A stretch of 36,750 bases of DNA from an uncultured Collinsella sp. (lineage in GTDB: Bacteria; Actinomycetota; Coriobacteriia; Coriobacteriales; Coriobacteriaceae), in contig CABUWA010000005.1 of NCBI GenBank assembly GCA_902495085.1, forward strand, positions 1-36,750, read 5' to 3'. Below, piece by piece: positions 31,579 through 36,750 of the stretch. The notes beneath the pieces are model-generated. The model did no database searches and was not told the DNA's origin. It saw only the letters and a program-made list of their open reading frames with translations. The position numbers and the translations under genes are program-made. The first letter of the stretch is position 1. Every line of letters starts with the position of its first letter.

Positions 31579-31923
31579 CTACTCTTTGATGCTGGCGATG
31601 AGGTCGTTTGCTTTGGTGGCGATGACGTTGTTGATGTCGGCCTGCAGCTCCTCGTAGACCGCTATGGCTCGCTCGCCGGCGGGGGTGAGGGTGGATCCGC
31701 GGGCGCCGTCGCGCTCGATGAGTTTGCAGCCCAGCTGCCCTTCGGCCTCGTTCACAATGCGCCAGGCCTTGGAATACGCCATACCCATGCTCTTGGCGGC
31801 GCGGTTGAGCGAGTGCTCGCGGGCAATACCCTGCAGCAGCAAGACGCAGCCGTGTCCAAACACGCCCGGCAGATCCTTGTCGCACGCTTGAATGACCAAC
31901 TTTGCCGTCGTCTTGTACTCCAT
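31579..31923 (-). CDS. ModE-like winged-helix transcriptional regulator
   Basis: 114 aa from ATG 31923; GTG 31932, three codons upstream, is an alternative but sits only 2 nt after GGGGAG. The LysR/ModE-type winged helix is clear: GVFGHGCVLLLQGIAREHSL, then NRAAKSMGMAYSKAWRIVNE, then LGCKLIERDGARGSTLTPAG. A C-terminal helix follows, with no substrate-binding or TOBE domain. Such short ModE relatives often control molybdate or metal-dependent genes, but nothing nearby points to a regulon. It is divergent from guaB and convergent with the PLP-fold gene. Confidence 0.75.
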   Translation of the reverse strand: MEYKTTAKLVIQACDKDLPGVFGHGCVLLLQGIAREHSLNRAAKSMGMAYSKAWRIVNEAEGQLGCKLIERDGARGSTLTPAGERAIAVYEELQADINNVIATKANDLIASIKE

Positions 31924-32008
31924 GTGCTCCACGTCTCCCCGCTAAAGTGTTTGCTGGGCAAACGCAAAGCCTGCGTCAAACCCTCGTGTGCTCTTCTTAA
32001 ATCATGCA

Positions 32009-32037
32009 TTGTAGCAGTCAAAGTGCGTTAAGATACT
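32009..32037 (+). promoter_or_regulatory. Candidate guaB promoter
   Basis: TTGTAG (32009-32014) and GATACT (32032-32037) are 17 nt apart, about 80 nt upstream of guaB. A small perfect hairpin (GCCCAA-GG-TTGGGC, 32053-32066) lies in the leader between promoter and ribosome site. No known purine riboswitch consensus was recognised. Confidence 0.35.
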
Positions 32038-32116
32038 TCCCCAGTATTGGGCGCCCAAGGTTGGGCTGGGTCCTACGAGGCCTGCAGCCGACCGGTCGCA
32101 TGGAAAAAGGAGAAAC

Positions 32117-33628
32117 ATGGCTACGTTCTTTCCCGGTGAGTCCCACACGTTTTCGGAGTATCTGCTGGTCCCTGGTTACTCGTCCTCGCAGTGCATCCCC
32201 AACAACGTCTCTCTTAAGACGCCGCTGACCCGCTTTAAGCGCGGTGAGAAGCCGGCAATCACCCTGAACATCCCCATGGTTTCCGCCATCATGCAGTCCG
32301 TCTCGGGCGTCGACATGGGTGTCGCGCTCGCTACCGAGGGTGGCCTGTCCTTCATTTACGGTTCCCAGAGCGCCGAGTCCGAGGCCGCTATGGTCAAGGC
32401 CGTCAAGGATCACAAGGCTGGCTTCGTTCAGTCCGATTCCACGCTGACCCCCGATATGACCATGGAGCAGGTCATCGAGCTCAAGGATAAGACCGGTCAC
32501 TCCACCATGCCGGTCACCGACGACGGCACTCCCAAGGGCAAGCTCCTGGGTATCGTCACCAGCCGTGACTATCGTCCCAGCCGCGATGACCACCAGAAGA
32601 AGGTCTCCGAGTTCATGACCCCGCGTGAGCAGCTCATCGTGGGCGACAAGAACATTAGCCTCAAGGTTGCCAACGACGTCATCTGGGACAACAAGCTCAA
32701 CGCCCTGCCCATCGTCGACGACAACGATCACCTCATGGGTATCGTCTTCCGTAAGGACTACGACAGCCACAAGACTAACCCCAATGAGCTGCTCGACGGC
32801 GATAAGCGCTACATGGTCGGCGCCGGTATCAACACCCGCGACTATGCCGAGCGCGTGCCGCTGCTCATCGAGGCCGGTGCCGACGTCCTGTGCATCGACT
32901 CTTCCGAGGGCTTCAGCGAGTGGCAGAAGCGCACCATCGAGTGGATCCGCGCCAACTACGGCGAGGACGTCAAGGTCGGTGCCGGTAACGTCGTCGACGC
33001 CGAGGGCTTCCGCTTCCTGGCCGACTGCGGTGCCGACTTCATCAAGGTCGGTATCGGCGGCGGTTCCATCTGCATTACCCGCGAGACCAAGGGCATCGGC
33101 CGTGGCCAGGCCACCGCGCTGATCGACGTCTGCCGCGCTCGCGACGAGTACTACGAGGAGACCGGCGTCTACGTGCCCGTGTGCTCCGACGGCGGTATCG
33201 TCTACGACTACCACATGACGCTCGCCCTTGCCATGGGTGCCGACTTTATGATGCTGGGCCGTTACTTCGCCCGCTTCGACGAGAGCCCGACCGAGCGCGT
33301 CAATGTGAACGGTCAGTACATGAAGGAGTACTGGGGCGAGGGTTCCGCGCGTGCCCGCAACTGGCAGCGCTACGACCTGGGCGGTGCCGCGAAGCTCAGC
33401 TTCGTCGAGGGCGTCGACTCCTACGTCCCGTACGCCGGCTCCCTCAAGGATGGCGTGGGCGGCACGCTTTACAAGGTCAAGTCCACGATGTGCAACTGCG
33501 GCGCCCTCTCGATCCCCGAGCTCCAGGAAAAGGCACGCCTGACCCTTGTGAGCTCCACCTCCATCGTCGAAGGCGGCGCCCACGACGTAGTCGTGAAGGA
33601 TTCTCAGCAGTCCGTATCTTATCGATAA
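32117..33628 (+). CDS. guaB: Inosine-5'-monophosphate dehydrogenase
   Basis: 503 aa. It catalyses NAD-dependent oxidation of IMP to XMP, the committed step to guanine nucleotides. The (beta/alpha)8 barrel shows the substrate strand GADVLCIDSSEGFSEW, the phosphate-binding KVGIGGGSICITRETKGIGR with catalytic Cys in the SIC motif, and the later GADFMMLGRYFARF. A CBS-pair (Bateman) insert spans about 95-220 (VTDDGTPKGKLLGIVTSRDY; LPIVDDNDHLMGIV), the allosteric nucleotide-sensing part. AAAAAGGAG lies before ATG 32117. Strongly biased codons mark it as a highly expressed core gene. An intrinsic-terminator-like hairpin follows. Confidence 0.95.
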   Translation: MATFFPGESHTFSEYLLVPGYSSSQCIPNNVSLKTPLTRFKRGEKPAITLNIPMVSAIMQSVSGVDMGVALATEGGLSFIYGSQSAESEAAMVKAVKDHKAGFVQSDSTLTPDMTMEQVIELKDKTGHSTMPVTDDGTPKGKLLGIVTSRDYRPSRDDHQKKVSEFMTPREQLIVGDKNISLKVANDVIWDNKLNALPIVDDNDHLMGIVFRKDYDSHKTNPNELLDGDKRYMVGAGINTRDYAERVPLLIEAGADVLCIDSSEGFSEWQKRTIEWIRANYGEDVKVGAGNVVDAEGFRFLADCGADFIKVGIGGGSICITRETKGIGRGQATALIDVCRARDEYYEETGVYVPVCSDGGIVYDYHMTLALAMGADFMMLGRYFARFDESPTERVNVNGQYMKEYWGEGSARARNWQRYDLGGAAKLSFVEGVDSYVPYAGSLKDGVGGTLYKVKSTMCNCGALSIPELQEKARLTLVSSTSIVEGGAHDVVVKDSQQSVSYR

Positions 33629-33676
33629 GGTAAGAGCCTCACATAAAGGTTGAGTTTCAACCACGTTATTTAGATA

Positions 33677-33720
33677 AAGCGAGATGCATGCAAGTCGCAG
33701 GCATCTCGCTTGTCGTATTT
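33677..33720 (+). terminator. Terminator-like hairpin after guaB
   Basis: AAGCGAGATGC (33677-33687) pairs perfectly with GCATCTCGCTT (33701-33711), loop 13 nt, followed by the moderately T-rich GTCGTATTT. It is 48 nt after the guaB stop. A smaller hairpin GGTTGA-GTT-TCAACC is at 33648-33662. Confidence 0.65.
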
Positions 33721-33746
33721 GCTATCATCATGCGAGTTAACGATGT

Positions 33747-33865
33747 GGCGGGGCGCTCTTACCTTTGCTCGCTGCAAGTTCCGCACGCAAAGAAGAGCAC
33801 TAAATGTGCTCTTCGTCTTGCGCAGGACTGTCCGCAGCAGCGAGTAAAGGTAAGAGCGCCCCGCC
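33747..33865 (+). ncRNA. 119-nt long hairpin just upstream of leuS (repeat or leader RNA)
   Basis: The outer arms 33747-33775 and 33837-33865 are 29 nt each and complementary at every position in RNA, 28 Watson-Crick pairs and one G-U (33767 with 33845). Inside, 33785-33799 and 33806-33822 form a second stem (AAGAGCAC with GTGCTCTT at its tip) capped by TAAAT, so the whole unit folds as one rod. It ends 26 nt before the leuS ATG, leaving the AAAGGAG site free. No T-box consensus and no T-run are present. It could be a structured 5' leader, an RNase target or an inserted MITE-like palindrome; the data do not decide. Confidence 0.6.
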
Positions 33866-33891
33866 CCAACCGAGATAACAAAGGAGCTGAT

Positions 33892-36468
33892 ATGTGCGAT
33901 TGCACAGATCATAAGGACGAGATCCCTGCCTACGACGCGCAGGCCATTGAGTCCAAGTGGATGAAGGCCTGGGAGGACTCCAACCTCTTTGCCGTCGACA
34001 CCGACGACAGCAAGCCCAAGAAGTACGTGCTCGAGATGTTCCCGTATCCGTCGGGCGACCTGCACATGGGCCACGCGCGCAACTATACCATCGGCGATGC
34101 CATGGCCCGTCAGGCCCGCATGCGCGGCTACGATGTGCTGCACCCCATCGGCTTCGATGCCTTTGGCCTGCCCGCCGAGAACGCCGCCATCAAGCACAAC
34201 ACGCAGGCTGCCGCCTGGACGTATAAGAACATGGATCAGGCGCTTTCCACGATGAAGCGCATGGGCTTCTCCTACGATCTGGATCGCATGGTCAAGACCT
34301 GCAGCCCCGACTATTACCGCTGGGGTCAGTGGATCTTTGAGAAGATGTGGGAAAAGGGCCTGGTCTACCGCAAGAAGAACCCGGTCAACTGGTGCCCCAC
34401 CTGCAAGACCGTTCTGGCCAACGAACAGGTCACCGAGGGTAAGTGCTGGCGTTGCGGCACCGAGCCCGAGAAGCGCGACCTGGAGCAGTGGTACTTCAAG
34501 ATTACCGAGTACTCTCAGGAGCTGCTCGACGACCTGGAGAAGCTCCCCGGCTGGCCCGAGCGCGTCAAGCAGATGCAGGCCAACTGGATCGGCCGCTCCG
34601 AGGGCGCCGAGGTCGACTTTACCCTGTGCGACCAGGACGGCGAGCCCATCGAGGGCGACGAGGGTAAGATCACCGTCTTCACCACGCGCGCCGATACGCT
34701 CTTCGGTGTCTCCTTCTTTGTCCTGGCTCCCGAGTACGCCCGTCTGCACGAGCTCGTCGAGGGCACGGAGTACGAGGAGGCCGTAACCAAGATTGTCGAG
34801 GACTCCAAGCATATCTCTGCCGTCGAGCGAGCCCAGGGCACCCTCGAGAAGCACGGTGCCTTTACCGGCCGCTACGTGGTAAACCCCGTCAACGGCGAGA
34901 AGGTCCCCGTGTGGGTTGCCGATTATGTCGTGGCCGACTACGGCACCGGCGCCGTCATGGCCGTTCCCTGCGGCGACCAGCGCGACTTTGAGTTCGCCCG
35001 TAAGTATGATCTGCCTATTGTGCCGATCATCCTGGATGATGACGACCGTGCTGCTGTCGAGGCCAGCGGCGAGACCATCGATACCTTCCATGCCGAGACC
35101 GTCGACTGGGATTGCGCCCACGCTGCCGAGGGCACGCTCGTCCAGTCCGGCAAGTACACCGGCATGCGCGGCGGCAAGCACTCCGAGGGCGAGGCTGCCA
35201 TCGTGGCCGACCTCGAGGCCATGGGCTGCGGTCGCCGTAAGGTCGAGTTCCGTCTGCGCGACTGGCTCATCAGCCGTCAGCGTTATTGGGGCAACCCCAT
35301 CCCGGCCATCCACTGCGAGCACTGCGGCATCGTGCCCGTGCCCGAGGACCAGCTGCCGGTGACGCTGCCCGAGAACCTGGACCTGGGTGCCGGCGAGACC
35401 CTCGCCGAGTGCAAGGAGTTCTACGAGACCACCTGCCCGGTCTGCGGCCGTCCGGCCAAGCGCGAGACCGATACCATGGACACCTTTACCTGCTCCAGCT
35501 GGTATTACCTGCGCTATACCGATCCGCACAACACCGAGCTGCCCTTCTCCCGCGAGGCCGCCGACCGTTGGATGCCCGTCGATAACTACATCGGCGGCAT
35601 CGAGCACGCCATTCTGCACCTGCTCTACAGTCGCTTCTTTACCAAGGCACTGCGCGACCTGGGCCTGCTGAGCGTTGACGAGCCCTTCACCAACCTGCTG
35701 TGCCAGGGCATGGTCAAGGACGAGAACGGCGACACCATGTCCAAGTCCAAGGGCAACGTCGTGCCCCCGAGCTCGGTCATCGAGCCCTACGGCGCCGACA
35801 CCATGCGTCTGGCGATCCTGTTTATTGCCCCGCCCGAAAAGGACTTCGACTGGGATCCCAAGGCCGTCGAGGGCGCTAACCGGTTCATTAAGCGCGCCTG
35901 GCGTATCGTGTGGCAGCTCGTCCAGTCCGGCGACGCCAACGTGGCCTTTGACAAGTCCGCGCTCGACGAGGTCGCGATGAAGCTCTATCGCGAGCGTCAC
36001 CGCACCATCGCCAAGTGCACCGAGGACTTCGACCGCGGCCAGTTCAACACCGCGATCTCGGCCGTCATGGAGCTCGTCAACGCGGCGAGCGCCTACCTCA
36101 ACGCCACCGAGGGCGCTGCCCGCGACAAGGCCCTGTGCTACGGCGTGGCCAAGGACATCGTGAGCGTCCTTGCCCCCATCTGCCCGTTCTGGGCCGACGA
36201 GTTGTGGCACGAGGCGCTCGGCTGTGAGGGCAATGCCTACACCGCCGCCTGGCCCGAGTTCGACCTGGCCGAGTCCATCGAAGACACGGTGCAGATCGTC
36301 GTACAGGTGCTCGGCAAGGTCCGTGGCCGCATCGACGTCGCCCGCGACGCCTCAAACGAGGAGATGCAGGCTGCCGCCGAGGAAGCCGTTGCCAAGTGGC
36401 TTGAGGGCAAGACGGTCGTCAAGGCCATCTGCGTGCCTGGCAAGCTGGTCAACCTGGTGGTCAAGTAA
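33892..36468 (+). CDS. leuS: Leucyl-tRNA synthetase
   Basis: 858 aa. It charges tRNA-Leu. The class I signatures are intact: FPYPSGDLHMGHARNYTIGD (HIGH-type HMGH, near residue 58) and MSKSKGN (KMSKS loop, near 617). The zinc-binding insert (WCPTCKTV with CWRCG) and the CP1 editing domain (about 220-420, WIGRSEGAEVDF) lie between. The anticodon-binding and C-terminal domains end with VPGKLVNLVVK. ATG 33892 is chosen because AAAGGAG is 6 nt upstream and the protein then starts like its homologues. The frame is open upstream to ATG 33688, but that stretch is the hairpin element. Heavily optimised codons leave the antisense strand open as well. An intrinsic terminator follows. Confidence 0.96.
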   Translation: MCDCTDHKDEIPAYDAQAIESKWMKAWEDSNLFAVDTDDSKPKKYVLEMFPYPSGDLHMGHARNYTIGDAMARQARMRGYDVLHPIGFDAFGLPAENAAIKHNTQAAAWTYKNMDQALSTMKRMGFSYDLDRMVKTCSPDYYRWGQWIFEKMWEKGLVYRKKNPVNWCPTCKTVLANEQVTEGKCWRCGTEPEKRDLEQWYFKITEYSQELLDDLEKLPGWPERVKQMQANWIGRSEGAEVDFTLCDQDGEPIEGDEGKITVFTTRADTLFGVSFFVLAPEYARLHELVEGTEYEEAVTKIVEDSKHISAVERAQGTLEKHGAFTGRYVVNPVNGEKVPVWVADYVVADYGTGAVMAVPCGDQRDFEFARKYDLPIVPIILDDDDRAAVEASGETIDTFHAETVDWDCAHAAEGTLVQSGKYTGMRGGKHSEGEAAIVADLEAMGCGRRKVEFRLRDWLISRQRYWGNPIPAIHCEHCGIVPVPEDQLPVTLPENLDLGAGETLAECKEFYETTCPVCGRPAKRETDTMDTFTCSSWYYLRYTDPHNTELPFSREAADRWMPVDNYIGGIEHAILHLLYSRFFTKALRDLGLLSVDEPFTNLLCQGMVKDENGDTMSKSKGNVVPPSSVIEPYGADTMRLAILFIAPPEKDFDWDPKAVEGANRFIKRAWRIVWQLVQSGDANVAFDKSALDEVAMKLYRERHRTIAKCTEDFDRGQFNTAISAVMELVNAASAYLNATEGAARDKALCYGVAKDIVSVLAPICPFWADELWHEALGCEGNAYTAAWPEFDLAESIEDTVQIVVQVLGKVRGRIDVARDASNEEMQAAAEEAVAKWLEGKTVVKAICVPGKLVNLVVK

Positions 36469-36498
36469 TCACTGCGAGCATAACTGACGTGCTATAGG

Positions 36499-36533
36499 CG
36501 AGGGGCGATCCGGCTGGGTCGTCCCTCGTTTTT
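36499..36533 (+). terminator. Intrinsic terminator of leuS
   Basis: CGAGGGGCGA (36499-36508) pairs with TCGTCCCTCG (36519-36528) with one mismatch, followed directly by TTTTT. It is 30 nt after the leuS stop. Confidence 0.85.
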
Positions 36534-36619
36534 CATGCACCTGTCCTGGTGCCTACGGTTAATTGTTCTATTCTTGTGGAGAACCTGTGCTCACGCTGAC
36601 CTGCGGGTTTGTGTTGTGG

Positions 36620-36648
36620 TTGCACGTTTGTGCAGGTATTGGTATAGT
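36620..36648 (+). promoter_or_regulatory. Sigma-70-type promoter for the last gene
   Basis: TTGCAC (36620-36625) and TATAGT (36643-36648) are exactly 17 nt apart. Transcription would begin around 36655 and run into the hairpin at 36676-36701. Confidence 0.6.
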
Positions 36649-36675
36649 TTGCTTGCAAATGAAGTTGTAATTGAA

Positions 36676-36706
36676 AGAAGTGGGGTTTCGGCCCCGCTTC
36701 TTTTTT
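36676..36706 (+). terminator. Terminator-like hairpin between promoter and start codon (possible attenuator)
   Basis: AGAAGTGGGG (36676-36685) pairs perfectly with CCCCGCTTCT (36692-36701) apart from one T-G wobble, loop TTTCGG, then a TTTTTT run. It lies about 20 nt after the predicted start of transcription and 20 nt before the next ATG. It would end most transcripts unless read through. Confidence 0.75.
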
Positions 36707-36726
36707 GTATGGATGGAGGTGCCGCA

Positions 36727-36750
36727 ATGGTCAAGACCAAGACCGAGCAG
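36727..36750 (+). CDS. Start of an unidentified gene (first 8 codons only)
   Basis: ATG 36727 with GGAGG seven bases upstream begins MVKTKTEQ and runs out of the window. Too little remains to name it. It has its own promoter and a terminator-like leader. Confidence 0.5.

Noticed and set aside
33640..33890. T-box riboswitch before leuS
   Set aside because: I could not find the conserved T-box sequence, specifier loop or a terminator with T-run; only the long symmetrical hairpin is present.
33688..33891. Upstream extension of leuS to ATG 33688
   Set aside because: The extra 68 codons translate the guaB terminator loop and the long hairpin, and the ATG has no Shine-Dalgarno. ATG 33892 fits both the ribosome site and the family start.
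33670..36210. 846-codon open frame antisense to leuS
   Set aside because: It follows from the strong codon bias of leuS; its translation is low-complexity Gly/Val/Leu/Asp-rich and has no ribosome site. Similar antisense frames across pelD, pelA, pelG and guaB were dismissed for the same reason.
1..36750. CRISPR arrays, rRNA, tRNA and insertion-sequence transposases
   Set aside because: I scanned for regularly spaced repeats, conserved RNA-gene sequence and transposase motifs and saw none.

Overview
The window is a mosaic of a high-GC core chromosome and a visibly AT-richer accessory block. The core genes have strong C/G bias at third codon positions, TTG and GTG starts next to good Shine-Dalgarno sequences, a Gram-positive-type pel operon and a lipoprotein with a lipobox. 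Together these suggest an intestinal actinobacterium of the class Coriobacteriia, most likely Collinsella. That assignment is inference, because no rRNA or other marker is present.

Layout. (1) 1-1589, minus strand: 5' part of a gene for a secreted transglutaminase-like protein that runs off the window. (2) About 1600-19140: a defence and toxin-antitoxin island, nearly all on the plus strand. In order it holds a complete two-gene Gabija system (gajA/gajB), a short minus-strand gene or relic, an orphan AAA ATPase, a large STAND-type NTPase split by one in-frame TAA, a DUF4238 gene, a Panacea antitoxin with a RelA/SpoT-fold toxin (toxSAS), a FokI-like nuclease with winged-helix repeats and no methyltransferase, and a three-gene toxin-antitoxin-SecB chaperone (TAC) operon behind a perfect 34-bp palindrome. 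No integrase, transposase or tRNA was seen, so how the island arrived is not visible. (3) 19294-30389: one tightly overlapping operon, pelD-pelE-pelA-pelF-pelG, continuing into a CotH-like kinase lipoprotein, a VTC (polyphosphate polymerase-like) protein and a DUF4956 membrane protein. This is a c-di-GMP-responsive exopolysaccharide assembly line with an added surface-modification module. (4) 30454-36750: core genes, namely a degenerate PLP-fold transsulfuration paralogue, a ModE-like regulator on the minus strand, guaB, leuS, and the first codons of another gene behind its own promoter and a terminator-like leader.

How it works together. The island layers several immune strategies. Gabija and the FokI-like enzyme are expected to attack DNA. 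The STAND protein would sense invaders but looks broken. toxSAS and the TAC toxin are translation-targeting toxins held by an antitoxin, or by an antitoxin plus chaperone. The pel operon is separate: PelD senses c-di-GMP, PelF polymerises, PelE/PelG form the membrane channel, PelA deacetylates, and CotH/VTC/DUF4956 probably modify or anchor a surface component.

The most unusual items are the interrupted STAND gene, the PelD whose N-terminal SDR domain lacks its catalytic motifs, the CotH-VTC-DUF4956 extension of the pel operon, the unpaired FokI-like nuclease, the orphan ATPase, and long perfect or near-perfect hairpins between genes, above all the 119-nt one just upstream of leuS.
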